59,792 bases of DNA from Candidatus Heimdallarchaeota archaeon (GCA_018238155.1 JABCTZ010000039.1:1-59792); one strand, 5' to 3'; positions 9,202 to 17,554 are shown, counted from the stretch's first letter. The notes: generated by a model from the letters alone, not told the origin. Numbers and translations are program-made.

Positions 9202-10008
9202 CTAAAGGCCGAAAATTTTCCATTGATTTATGTGGATTCTTTGGCAAATTTCACGATATAAACATCTAGTAGTGGCAAAATCACAATCTTTTTTCTTCTT
9301 GATCAAGTTAGGATTCATCATTTTAGTGCGAATTTCCTCGAGATGAACACTAAATGAAGCTAAAATATCAGCTGTTACTTTCGCTGTATAATATTCTCTG
9401 CTTCTATAGTAATAAGCACCTATCTCTGACACTTTTGTTATGTCTGGCAGCTCTTGGATAGGGAACTGATTGGTTAGAAGAAAAGAGTAAAACAACAGTT
9501 CTTCTTCATCAAATTCACTTGGTAGAGATTTATACTCAACAACTCGGCAATGACCTTGCTTATCCACTTGATCTATTCGATCGATTTTACCACAAAGAGA
9601 ATCAGTTCGCAAATATAATTCAACAGCTAGCGGTTCCCAAAAATCAGGCTCCTGTTGATAACGTCTAATTTCAAAAGCCAGAAAAGCCTTTTTCCAAGGA
9701 ACATTTCTATCCTCAACGTTCATTTGTGGGTTGAAGTTATTTTGAATGTCGGTACCATAATTTTCGTAAAATAATTGTAACCACAAATGTTTCTCGATGC
9801 CTTCTTGTAAAAACCCTTCATAATCAGTGTAATTTATAGTCCCTTTACTTTGACCTTGTGATTTATGTAATTCTTTGATTAGATAAAACTGGAATGGGCA
9901 TTCTAAATAAGCTATGAATTCAGTTTTATTAAGGATGAAATCTTTCTCAAGCAATTTTCTCAAAAAGTAATGCAGAATTTTCTTTATAAATGACAAAAAG
10001 ATAGCCAT
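9202..10008 (-). CDS. Cas4-like PD-(D/E)XK exonuclease with Fe-S cysteines
   Basis: 268 residues arranged as in Cas4/AddB nucleases: C37 in L-E-C-P-F-Q-F-Y-L, H74, then G-K-I-D-R-I-D (D143) and V-E-Y-K (E158, K160) as the catalytic metal site, and C242, C249, C254 near the C-terminus. The four Cys would hold an iron-sulfur cluster. In CRISPR systems and some casposons such nucleases trim DNA ends for Cas1. Here it diverges, with a 53-bp gap, from an operon encoding a Cas1-like protein, which supports joint action in integration. The spacing of the C-terminal cysteines is not the standard Cas4 one. Confidence 0.7.
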   Translation of the reverse strand: MAIFLSFIKKILHYFLRKLLEKDFILNKTEFIAYLECPFQFYLIKELHKSQGQSKGTINYTDYEGFLQEGIEKHLWLQLFYENYGTDIQNNFNPQMNVEDRNVPWKKAFLAFEIRRYQQEPDFWEPLAVELYLRTDSLCGKIDRIDQVDKQGHCRVVEYKSLPSEFDEEELLFYSFLLTNQFPIQELPDITKVSEIGAYYYRSREYYTAKVTADILASFSVHLEEIRTKMMNPNLIKKKKDCDFATTRCLYREICQRIHINQWKIFGL

Positions 10009-10061
10009 TTAGCTCTTTAAGAAGGATTTTTGTCGATGGTATAAATAGTAGCAATAAAAAG

Positions 10062-10730
10062 GTGTTAGAAGATTTGGCTGAGAGCTATAAAAAATCGACA
10101 AATGTCGAAGCAGATGTTATAAGATATTTAGTATGGAGAGAAATAATAGGAGAAGAAGGATGGTTCGAGAAAGGATTGAAAGAACTAGCCTGTTGTGTTG
10201 GGCGACACGAAAAGTCAATTGGAGAAGCTGTAAAGTTATTAGAAGCAAAAGGAATGATTCAAAAAGAAAAAAATGACAATAAGCTTTGGATTAAGCACAC
10301 ATTAACCAATGATGAGTTGTATACTAGAATGGCGTTTATTGACCCAATGTTTTGCAATACAGAGTCAATGCACGAATTCCGGAGTGACCTTCTAAATGAG
10401 ATTAAAAGATTAGAAGAGGAAATCATAACTACAAAAGAAGCTAATGCTAGAAATCAAGGGAGAGAGACAATAATCGACGCAGTCCTTGGGGAGGTAACAG
10501 AATCAAATATAGATAAACTTGTGACAAACTTTGAAGAGTTAACTTATGAAAACAGCAACAAATCACATGATGAATGTATAATGGATGCATTGGAGACATT
10601 TAGAGATGATGTATTTAGTAAACATGAGGAAACTTTCGAAGAAGAAAAATCTGATGAATGGATACAAGAAACATACGAATTATATTGGTCGAGAAGGAAG
10701 GAAGAGGGGAACAAAGAAAAGGTTCAATGA
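10062..10730 (+). CDS. Winged-helix protein of the Cas1-like operon
   Basis: 222 residues with a GTG start. Residues about 15-90 form a winged helix: L-K-E-L-A-C-C-V-G-R-H-E-K-S-I-G-E-A as helices 2-3, then E-A-K-G-M-I-Q-K-E and a wing. The rest is acidic and helical with a coiled-coil stretch (about 105-130). It is 9 bp upstream of the Cas1-like gene on the same strand. A TATA-like TATAAATA lies at 10040-10047. Probably a DNA-binding accessory or regulator of the element. The coding strand is purine-rich from here to 13213, unlike the neighbours, which suggests a separate origin for this block. Confidence 0.6.
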   Translation: MLEDLAESYKKSTNVEADVIRYLVWREIIGEEGWFEKGLKELACCVGRHEKSIGEAVKLLEAKGMIQKEKNDNKLWIKHTLTNDELYTRMAFIDPMFCNTESMHEFRSDLLNEIKRLEEEIITTKEANARNQGRETIIDAVLGEVTESNIDKLVTNFEELTYENSNKSHDECIMDALETFRDDVFSKHEETFEEEKSDEWIQETYELYWSRRKEEGNKEKVQ

Positions 10731-10739
10731 TGTGATAGT

Positions 10740-12623
10740 TTGGCAAAAGATATCCAAAATGATATAGGCAAAATTCTGCAGGCAAGATCAAAAAACTATC
10801 CAGTAACGATTGATGAGCTAGTGATAGAGCTAGGATATTCGAATGGTGTAATTCATAGACACATCAAGATATTGGAAGCAAATGGTTTAGCTGAAGCAAA
10901 ACGAGTTGCAAGACCAAAGGGGGGAGTGACCTATTATAAAACACCAGAAGCAGAGTGGCCAAAACATCTTGGCAAGAAGTGTTTTGATTGCCAGAACAGA
11001 GGGAAGACATTACGCTGTATATACTATGAAGAACTAGCAGAGGAGGGAATAGTAAAAGAAGAGTATAGATCGGGTGTTATTTTAACAAGAAATACTTACG
11101 CTTGTGATGATTTCATAGAGAGAGAGATTCGCTGGAAAAAGAAAAAATATGAGGTTTTTTTAGCTGAAAATAGAAGAATAACAATATCAAAAGAAGGGCT
11201 TAAGATAACCTACCATTGTGCAAATAAGGAATGTCAAGCGGAACTCCCAACCTTGGGAAATGGATTAATAGCTAAACTGGGAAGTTCAGTAATAAGATGT
11301 GATGCCTGTAACTCTTTTTATAAAACGCTTTATGACCAAAAAAAGGAACAGTTCTTTGTTCATTATAACATCGAGAAAGGACTGGAATACAAGAAGAATT
11401 TTGCAAAAGCAACGGGTGGGGAAGAGCCAGAATTACTCTATTCAAGCGACCAATATGGAATCGTTATCCATGACCTACGGGATAGCAATTTTAATTTTAG
11501 AACAAAAACGTTGACAAACAACAATTGGGTGGGAAAATTAGGAGAGATAGGTTATCTGGTTGCTAAAAGAAAAGAGGATTATGAACCGCTAGTAGAAATA
11601 TTAGATGGAAAGGGATACAGGGACATACAAGTCATCCTAGGAGCAGATAAACTAGTCAGTCCGCCACCAATAAAACAACAGGTAGGACTTTTGAGATTGC
11701 TACGAGAGATAAAAATCATCAACAAAGAATTTTGCACTTCTATGCTGTTTAGTAGAATAACTGTGATTGAAAAAATTCACCAACAGTTTAACAAAGAAAA
11801 AGAAGTAGTGGTAAGAAAAGCAGTAAAAGCAATTGAACAGGCAATCGTGGAGGTGGAAAGGAAAGGATGGATAACACCAAAAGAATGGAATGCTTTTGAG
11901 ATGAGAGCGGGGAATGCAATGTGGAGCGTAGTAAAAGTGTATTTGAAAACTTTAGGAATTGACTTTCCAGGAAGAATGAGATGCAGATTAGTAGAAGATA
12001 TTTCAAAACCACATAGATGCTTCTACGCCTATAGTCCAATTGATGCTTTGATAAATGGAGTGTATGGAATAGCAGGGGAGTTTGTGAAAGAATATTGTTA
12101 TGAGATAGGTTTTTGCTGGGATGGATTGCCAGGATTATGTCATAAAAAAACGAGAGGAGGAGAGTTCGCATTCCATCTAGATATGCGAGAGCAAGAAAAG
12201 ATACTAACGTTACCATACCTACTAGAAGCACTACAAATAGGGACAATACAAATGGAAGAAATGCAATACTTAAGAGGAAGAAATAGACAGAAAATCTACT
12301 TTGTAAAACAAAAAACAGAATTAGAAGAGCAGATCATTGAAGTGGTCGAAGAGATGAAAGGAGGAGAGATAAACGGGGGAAAAGCAAAGAACGTGATAAG
12401 TAACTATTACTTGCAAGGGAAACAATGGTTGAATAACTTCCAAAGAGGGAGTAACCAGTTAGGAGTAGAACATCATGGAGTAGATTACCAACCATGGGCA
12501 ATCATGAAAGAGAAAGTATGGGAACAACTGGGAAGAGAAGAAAAAGAGAGATTGATAAACGGCTTGAAAAGAGAACATAGAAAAATAGGGTTCAGACCAT
12601 TAAAAGTGATGGAGATAAATTGA
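10740..12623 (+). CDS. Cas1-like integrase with N-terminal HTH and zinc ribbons
   Basis: 627 residues with a TTG start. Residues 1-65 form a winged helix. C81/C84/C93/C122 and C160/C165/C187/C190 look like two zinc sites. Residues about 230-500 resemble Cas1: a beta-rich part including I-Q-V-I-L-G-A-D-K-L-V-S, a helical part with E387, the S-P-I-D-A-L-I-N-G-V-Y-G block equivalent to D-P-V-N-A-L-L-N-Y-G-Y, then H468 and D481. The H-to-D gap of 13 is the same as in E. coli Cas1 (H208, D221). The first catalytic Glu is less certain: E387 is a few residues before its expected place. There is no Cas2 and no CRISPR array nearby, but a Cas4-like gene and a duplicated tRNA end are. I infer a casposase or solo-Cas1 integrase with an unusual architecture. 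Confidence 0.6.
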   Translation: MAKDIQNDIGKILQARSKNYPVTIDELVIELGYSNGVIHRHIKILEANGLAEAKRVARPKGGVTYYKTPEAEWPKHLGKKCFDCQNRGKTLRCIYYEELAEEGIVKEEYRSGVILTRNTYACDDFIEREIRWKKKKYEVFLAENRRITISKEGLKITYHCANKECQAELPTLGNGLIAKLGSSVIRCDACNSFYKTLYDQKKEQFFVHYNIEKGLEYKKNFAKATGGEEPELLYSSDQYGIVIHDLRDSNFNFRTKTLTNNNWVGKLGEIGYLVAKRKEDYEPLVEILDGKGYRDIQVILGADKLVSPPPIKQQVGLLRLLREIKIINKEFCTSMLFSRITVIEKIHQQFNKEKEVVVRKAVKAIEQAIVEVERKGWITPKEWNAFEMRAGNAMWSVVKVYLKTLGIDFPGRMRCRLVEDISKPHRCFYAYSPIDALINGVYGIAGEFVKEYCYEIGFCWDGLPGLCHKKTRGGEFAFHLDMREQEKILTLPYLLEALQIGTIQMEEMQYLRGRNRQKIYFVKQKTELEEQIIEVVEEMKGGEINGGKAKNVISNYYLQGKQWLNNFQRGSNQLGVEHHGVDYQPWAIMKEKVWEQLGREEKERLINGLKREHRKIGFRPLKVMEIN

Positions 12624-12640
12624 AGGGAGAGTAAAAAAAA

Positions 12641-13213
12641 GTGACAGTAGAAAAAGAACTGCAAAAACTAGCAAAACTAACAGAAGAAAGTACAAAAGAA
12701 ACAATAGCAGAGCAAATAAAAAAAATAGGGGAAAAAGGGGGAGAAGTAGTCTATCAAATAATTATAACATTAACAAAAGAAAGGATGGAAAGAGGATACT
12801 CAAAGAGATACTCATTAGCAGAATTAGAAGAGAGGTTACCATGGAAGAAAAGCAGACTAATAGAGAAACTGCAAAGAACAGTGAAAGAAGAAGTACTAAA
12901 ACACGAGAAAAGAAAATATCAACTAAACAAAGAAAATGAATTAGTGAAAAGGATATGGAATTACTACAACGAACCAAACTATCAAGAAAAAGAAAAAACA
13001 GAAGAAATTAGAACCTTGATACAAAAAAAGAGAGAATTGGTTAAAGAACTGGAGAAAGAAGAGAAAAAGAAAAGGAGAAAATATCGAGAAGCAACAAAGA
13101 AAGAAGAAGAGGAATTTAGAAAGGAAATAATTGCAGAATATGAAGAAGGGGGAGAAGCAAGAAACCTTGTAACGAAAAAAACACTAGAAGCAATAGGATA
13201 CAAAGAACAATAA
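12641..13213 (+). CDS. Basic winged-helix/coiled-coil protein of the Cas1-like operon
   Basis: 190 residues with a GTG start, preceded by GGGAGAG (12625-12631) as ribosome binding site, 17 bp after the Cas1-like gene. The N-terminal 90 residues have an HTH-like pattern (S-L-A-E-L-E-E-R-L-P-W-K-K-S-R-L-I-E-K-L). Residues about 115-170 are a highly charged Lys/Glu coiled coil. It is the last gene before the tRNA-Ala repeat. A DNA-binding partner for integration is plausible; the family is not recognised. Confidence 0.6.
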   Translation: MTVEKELQKLAKLTEESTKETIAEQIKKIGEKGGEVVYQIIITLTKERMERGYSKRYSLAELEERLPWKKSRLIEKLQRTVKEEVLKHEKRKYQLNKENELVKRIWNYYNEPNYQEKEKTEEIRTLIQKKRELVKELEKEEKKKRRKYREATKKEEEEFRKEIIAEYEEGGEARNLVTKKTLEAIGYKEQ

Positions 13214-13250
13214 AAAAATAATTGATTATTGGTGGAAAAGAAGGATTTTA

Positions 13251-13305
13251 AGAGACGGAAAAGAGAAAATAAATTGGTGGACCGGATGGAATTTGAATCC
13301 ACGGC
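13251..13305. repeat. Right copy of 55-bp direct repeat (tRNA-Ala 3' end)
   Basis: The counterpart of 2996-3050 (51 of 55 bases identical by hand). It includes the last 31 nt of the intact tRNA-Ala and 24 bp beyond it, as expected for attR at a tRNA 3' end. The 10.2 kb between the repeats would be the inserted segment. Confidence 0.75.
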
Positions 13306-13382
13306 CTCCTCCATTTTTGTCGGTAGAAACACATTTCTACCCATTGCCAAGGAGGCGATCTTCCAGACTGATCTACCGGCCC
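13275..13382 (-). tRNA. tRNA-Ala(GGC) with intron at 37/38
   Basis: On the minus strand: acceptor GGGCCGG pairs with CCGGTCC, giving the G3-U70 pair that marks alanine tRNAs. T8, A9, a GATC/GATC D-stem with GG at 18-19, an anticodon stem CCTCC/GGAGG, anticodon GGC (13346-13348), a five-base variable loop, T-arm GTGGA/TCCAT, discriminator A and encoded CCA all follow. About 31 nt (roughly 13314-13344) interrupt the anticodon loop after position 37 and fold into an 8-bp hairpin (GGTAGAAA/TTTCTACC). This is the usual archaeal intron site, cut by the bulge-helix-bulge endonuclease. Confidence 0.95.
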
Positions 13383-13445
13383 AAAATATTCTTCTTGTCT
13401 TTTCTTTCGTTGTTTTTTCTTTTATGAATCTTTCGTTTTGTGTGG

Positions 13446-13652
13446 TTACTTCGTTTCTTTTATCCTTACTTCCAGACAATCCGTTATTGTTACTCTATTG
13501 CGGCATATTGGGCATTTTTCTTTTTCTTTCAACCACTTTTCTGTCAAGTTTTTTTTCGAAATCCCATTATTTCAGTCAAGTGATATTTTTTTCTCTTTTT
13601 CCATCTATTTTTGTCTTTGTTGTCAATCATTTTTCTTCTTTCACTTCTTCCA
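13446..13652 (-). pseudogene. Decayed C-terminus of RING-like membrane protein
   Basis: The minus strand retains pieces of the C-terminal domain of the genes at 18887 and 20888. One frame gives L-E-E-V-K-E-E-K followed by stops; another gives L-T-E-K-W-L-K-E-K-E-K-C-P-I-C-R and I-T-D-C. The stop codon aligns at 13446. The DNA matches the 18.9-kb copy closely over CTATTGCGGCATATTGGGC and its surroundings. Internal stops and a frame change make it non-functional. It sits directly beyond the 5' end of tRNA-Ala. Confidence 0.85.
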
Positions 13653-13705
13653 GTATGAAAAAATTAAAATTCTTTATTGTATGAGTATAAAGCAAGTAGT
13701 TAAGG

Positions 13706-14029
13706 ATGACAGAGATGATACCAGAACCAGTTGTAATTGCTGGCTTGAAAAAAGCGCTTGATGATCTTAAAGTAGATTACTCTTCTATTTTCTTATTCTG
13801 CAGTAGAGCAGGAACTGATTTTACTGTAGAAAGTGATTGGGATTTTCTGATAATTCTCAAGAAAAAGTTACCTCTTAAAGACCAACATTCTCTTCGGTAT
13901 CAAATTTTCCACCGCTTTCATATCTCCTTTCCATTAGTTTCGATTGATTTAATTTTAAAAGATAAACGAACTTTTGCTATTGAGAAAAAGATTGTTAATA
14001 CCATTTCTAATGAAGCATCTCTTGAGTGA
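13706..14029 (+). CDS. Minimal nucleotidyltransferase (MNT-like), probably degenerate
   Basis: 107 residues with an ATG start. It shows the polymerase-beta-like site L-F-C-S-R-A-G-T...S-D-W-D-F-L-I; the usual G-S-R-A-R-G is altered to C-S-R-A-G-T, so the first glycine is lost, while the acidic S-D-W-D is kept. MNT proteins act as antitoxins to HEPN ribonucleases, often by AMPylating them. It is followed 8 bp later by a broken HEPN gene, so the pair is the remnant of a HEPN/MNT toxin-antitoxin system. Confidence 0.7.
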   Translation: MTEMIPEPVVIAGLKKALDDLKVDYSSIFLFCSRAGTDFTVESDWDFLIILKKKLPLKDQHSLRYQIFHRFHISFPLVSIDLILKDKRTFAIEKKIVNTISNEASLE

Positions 14030-14037
14030 ATTGAAGT

Positions 14038-14455
14038 TTGAAAGATGATATTGTTACTAGATGGCTAAGAAAGTCTGACAATGATCTTGAAGCAGTAAAA
14101 CAGTTATTAACATTTGAAGATGCTCTTATCGATGTTATTTCCTTTCATTGTCAACAAGCAATTGAGAAATATCTAAAGAGTATCTAATTTTAGTTGATAT
14201 TCGAACCAAAAAAAGCACATGATCTGGAAATCCTTTTGAATGTGTATATAGGTGATAATAAAGATTTTGAAGAATTAGACTACGAGAAGATTGCATGGCT
14301 TAAATCTTTATGCGGTTATAGTAAGATATTCTAAAGAACCCCTTGATTTTTCTATTGAAGAATTAAATGAATTAGTTCTTCTTGTCCTAAAAACAAATGA
14401 AGTTATTATAAACAGAATTGAAAAAAAAAGATTAGGAAGAGTAGCTATGTTTTAA
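14038..14455 (+). pseudogene. Frameshifted HEPN-domain gene
   Basis: From a TTG at 14038 the frame gives W-L-R-K-S-D-N-D-L-E-A-V-K and F-H-C-Q-Q-A-I-E-K-Y-L-K-S-I, the HEPN signature, then a stop. The next frame gives K-K-A-H-D-L-E-I-L-L, the T/A-H-D-L-x-x-L-L block, then K-I-F and a stop. A third frame gives R-Y-S-K-E-P-L-D-F-S-I-E-E-L-N-E up to 14455. At least two frame changes break the gene, leaving the MNT partner upstream without its toxin. Confidence 0.8.
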
Positions 14456-14469
14456 TAAAAACAATGACT

Positions 14470-14670
14470 TCATTGACTCAATAATAACCATATAAGAACA
14501 CCTATACCCCCTACAATAAGCACAGCAAATATTCCATACATCATTTTTGTCGATGTAGCTCGAGCTTTTAAGCCCTTCTCAGTCATTTCACGCATGCAAT
14601 CATTGCAAATTCCTGAAGGAGACACAAAATCATCAGCTAGCTCTCTTTTACATTGTAAACATTCAGTCAT
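14470..14670 (-). CDS. Small zinc-ribbon protein with one TM helix
   Basis: 66 residues: C4-x2-C7 and C22-x2-C25 form a short zinc ribbon, then a basic linker and a single membrane helix (about 43-64) at the C-terminus. It lies on the opposite strand just after the broken HEPN gene. The function is unknown; the layout suggests a tail-anchored zinc-binding module with the ribbon in the cytoplasm. Confidence 0.6.
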   Translation of the reverse strand: MTECLQCKRELADDFVSPSGICNDCMREMTEKGLKARATSTKMMYGIFAVLIVGGIGVLIWLLLSQ

Positions 14671-14992
14671 CTTATCACATTCTTCTAGTTGTAGTAAGAA
14701 AATCTATTATATAAATCTTAGTAAATTTTTCACGCTCCTTATGATAATGGAAAGCGTCAAACAAATTTACTATGATACCTGTTCCCTCATTTGATTTAAT
14801 GATAATTCAATGTTAATACACTTACCAGATGAGAACTGTTTGTAATATCAATTATGATAATCATATTGATTGAGTTATTGAGAAAGAAACAATTGCTTGA
14901 TAATATTATTTTTTTATTTTTATGGTGGGAAAATTATTCTAAAGCCTATCAAGTTACTTTCTTTGGCATTTTACATTTAATACCGCTTCTCT
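14671..14992. other. 322-bp intergenic region between divergent genes
   Basis: It holds the promoters of two divergent genes. An imperfect inverted repeat centred near 14860 (ATCAAT...ATTGAT) and a T-rich tract near 14910 are visible. I see no tRNA, ORF or strong motif. Confidence 0.4.
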
Positions 14993-17518
14993 ATGATTAA
15001 AAAAAAAGAGGTTAGATATTCTGAGTGGATAAAATTCATAAGGAGTGAATATAGCAAAATATCTGGGGATAAAGAAATGAAAAAAAACAAATCAAAGAAA
15101 AGATCTAATCAGAAACGAAAAGAGATAGCAGTTGCTTCCTTCACACTATTCATTATTTGTATTCTTCTTGGGTCACTGAGTCTCATCTATTTTCTAAATA
15201 TACCGGCGGGATCGGATATTAATGGCGTTTATGGCAGTGTTTATGATGGTCCCTATGAGTCATGGGGTATTGGTGGTGGCGGAGCAATGTCTTCTTTTTC
15301 CATGAGTCCTTATGATACTAATCTCTGGTTTGTTGGCACAGATATGGGCACATTGTTTCGAAGTATTGATGCAGGAGGTCACTGGTCACCTATCAGCCAA
15401 ACCGAGGTAGTCTTTAGCGCGGACTTACCCAGGGCGTGTTATGTTGGTTTCAGTCCAAGAGCAAATATCGTTTTTTTTGCTAGGAGTCATGCTTGGTCTA
15501 CTACAGAGTACAGGAGCACTGATTACGGTGTTACTTGGGATGAGATTAGCCTCCCTCTAAATGATACTGAGTATATTCGTTATTGGTTTGCGGACTCTAC
15601 TCAGGAAGAACTTATGTTTGCTGCCTCCTCTGAAGGTTTGTTTAAAAGTGTTGATTTTGGTGAAACATGGGCTCGAATTGGGGCAGTAACGGGTTATAGC
15701 ACAGGTAGTTTTATTGATTATACTACAAACCGAGTGTTTCACTCCACGAGAGATGAGATATTAGTTTCGAATGACGGTGGTGAAACCTTTTCAACGCATT
15801 ACTCTGCAACAACGAATATTCAAGCATTCACGGGTGGTCGTGATAGCTCCGGTTTAACATTAGCCTTTTTAGATAATTGGCCATATGCGGAACTTGCTAG
15901 TGTTGATCGAAGATTACCTGAAGATTTACCTCAAGTATACATTGATTCCGGAAGAGTGGATTGTATAGGATATGTTTGGCAGAGTCATGATGATAGTGCT
16001 TTTGAAATGACTACTCGTGTTGGTGGTGATCATTTGTGTATGGCTGAAAATGATGCTCAAACGATTTATGTCACAGGATTACGGTTTTGGGCTTTGACAG
16101 ATTCTGGCTCTGTTACCGGTACAGGTGTTTGGCTCTCGAGAGATGCTGCTGCTACTTGGGACTTGAGCTTTATGATGCTTGAAGAATGGGATCTTTGGGA
16201 TTCTCTCGAGAAAAGCGCTGTTGGACTCGACATTGGCTATTGGGATGGCGGTTATGAAAGCTTCTCAGTTAATAAACGCAATTCTGCAATTGCAGGTGGT
16301 TCTGAGTACTTTTTCCTACACGTTTCTAAGAATTATGGTCAAGATTGGCTTTCACCATTTACTGAGTATGCTGATGATGGTCCCCGAGAGAAAGGCAAAC
16401 GTTGGAAATCAAATGGTTTAGAAGTAACTTCAACAACAAGGATTGAAGTTCATCCTACAGATGAAAATATCATCTATGCCGGTTTTAATGACATTCATGG
16501 TATGGTTAGTGAAGATGGTGGTGATACCTGGAGACTTTTAACAGGATTCCTTTGCAATGTTATCTATGATTTTGCTTTTGACCCCGATGATACTAATGTT
16601 GTTTATGCTGCTTCAGGTTATATGCACGATTGGCCTATTTGGTGGCATGCATTGCATCTTGTCAGTTCTGGAGAGGAGGTTCCGGGAGGAATATTTAAGT
16701 CAACAGATCGTGGCAGAACTTGGGCAAGATTGACACCTGATACGGGTGAAATGTATTTTCAATATTTATCTGTAGCTTACAATCACATTACAAATACATT
16801 ATATGCCGGAACACAAGGAAAAGGAATTGTTCGCTCCCTTGATGATGGTGCTTCCTGGGAGTGGTACAATACAGGCATCTATTCTTCTGAGGAAATGATC
16901 ATTGGTCAGATCGAAATCGATTTTGAAAACAATAATGTCTATGCACTCTTATCCGGTGATTATCCTGAATTTGAAAATCAAAATTACACGGGACTATACA
17001 TGTTAGATGTTTATGGCGGAGCAACCTCTTGGAAGATTCTTCGAGGAACGGTACATGTACCATCAGAACAGTCTTGCGCAAATATGTGGTATTATCCCTC
17101 TTGTTTTGCGGTTGATTTTTCCTCAAACTTGTTATCAAATAACCAAAGAGCAACGATCTGGCTTGGCGATTATGAAAATGCAGGAGGAATGGGTCAATGG
17201 CTTTCCACAGGAATCTGGAAAACAACGAATGGTGGTGATACCTGGACTCGCCTTTACCAGTATTCCTTTCCAACGTGTATAAAGATTGATCCTTCAAATT
17301 CTAATAGAGTCTATTTTGCTGGTGGTTATTCAGTTTCAGGTGGTTGGGGCTATGGCGGTCCACTATATACAAATGATGGTGGACCTACTTTGTTGATGAA
17401 TGAGGGGTTGCCTTTTGAGGGTGTTTCACACTCAATTGCTTTTTTCCTGACAAAACCCGATTATATGATCTATGGCTTTCATGGTGGTGGTATGAGATAT
17501 GGTCCTAAACCGACCTAA
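14993..17518 (+). CDS. Secreted Asp-box (BNR) beta-propeller protein
   Basis: 841 residues. A basic N-terminus and one hydrophobic segment (about residues 45-70) form a signal or anchor; the Met at residue 29 (15077) gives a more usual signal peptide length. The extracellular part has about ten Asp-box motifs of type S-x-D-x-G-x-T-W: S-I-D-A-G-G-H-W, S-T-D-Y-G-V-T-W, S-V-D-F-G-E-T-W, S-E-D-G-G-D-T-W, S-T-D-R-G-R-T-W, S-L-D-D-G-A-S-W, T-T-N-G-G-D-T-W and others. Such repeats build propellers in sialidases, GH74 glucanases and sortilin-like proteins. I see no clear catalytic set, so carbohydrate or protein binding at the cell surface is the safest reading. Confidence 0.8.
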   Translation: MIKKKEVRYSEWIKFIRSEYSKISGDKEMKKNKSKKRSNQKRKEIAVASFTLFIICILLGSLSLIYFLNIPAGSDINGVYGSVYDGPYESWGIGGGGAMSSFSMSPYDTNLWFVGTDMGTLFRSIDAGGHWSPISQTEVVFSADLPRACYVGFSPRANIVFFARSHAWSTTEYRSTDYGVTWDEISLPLNDTEYIRYWFADSTQEELMFAASSEGLFKSVDFGETWARIGAVTGYSTGSFIDYTTNRVFHSTRDEILVSNDGGETFSTHYSATTNIQAFTGGRDSSGLTLAFLDNWPYAELASVDRRLPEDLPQVYIDSGRVDCIGYVWQSHDDSAFEMTTRVGGDHLCMAENDAQTIYVTGLRFWALTDSGSVTGTGVWLSRDAAATWDLSFMMLEEWDLWDSLEKSAVGLDIGYWDGGYESFSVNKRNSAIAGGSEYFFLHVSKNYGQDWLSPFTEYADDGPREKGKRWKSNGLEVTSTTRIEVHPTDENIIYAGFNDIHGMVSEDGGDTWRLLTGFLCNVIYDFAFDPDDTNVVYAASGYMHDWPIWWHALHLVSSGEEVPGGIFKSTDRGRTWARLTPDTGEMYFQYLSVAYNHITNTLYAGTQGKGIVRSLDDGASWEWYNTGIYSSEEMIIGQIEIDFENNNVYALLSGDYPEFENQNYTGLYMLDVYGGATSWKILRGTVHVPSEQSCANMWYYPSCFAVDFSSNLLSNNQRATIWLGDYENAGGMGQWLSTGIWKTTNGGDTWTRLYQYSFPTCIKIDPSNSNRVYFAGGYSVSGGWGYGGPLYTNDGGPTLLMNEGLPFEGVSHSIAFFLTKPDYMIYGFHGGGMRYGPKPT

Positions 17519-17545
17519 CTCATACAAAACATCTGGAAATGATTC

Positions 17546-17554
17546 TTTTTTTTT
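17546..17554 (+). terminator. Oligo-T terminator after Asp-box gene
   Basis: Nine consecutive T on the plus strand, 28 bp after the stop codon of the Asp-box gene, as in the U-rich terminators of archaea. Confidence 0.5.

Noticed and set aside
9008..9247. Overlapping short ORFs on both strands
   Set aside because: Driven by TTCGAA repeats and T/A-rich DNA; no start signal, no known motif.
11788..12246. 152-residue minus-strand ORF
   Set aside because: It is a mirror of the purine-rich Cas1-like coding strand and has no independent support.
3051..13250. Tyrosine or serine integrase for the tRNA-Ala segment
   Set aside because: No R-H-R-Y or serine-recombinase motif is seen in any ORF of the segment; the Cas1-like protein is the only integrase candidate.
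2996..13305. Terminal inverted repeats of a casposon
   Set aside because: The ends inside the 55-bp repeats show no clear inverted match by eye, so casposon status remains unproven.
13229..13684. Hydrophobic plus-strand ORF
   Set aside because: It is the antisense of the tRNA-Ala and of the decayed RING gene.
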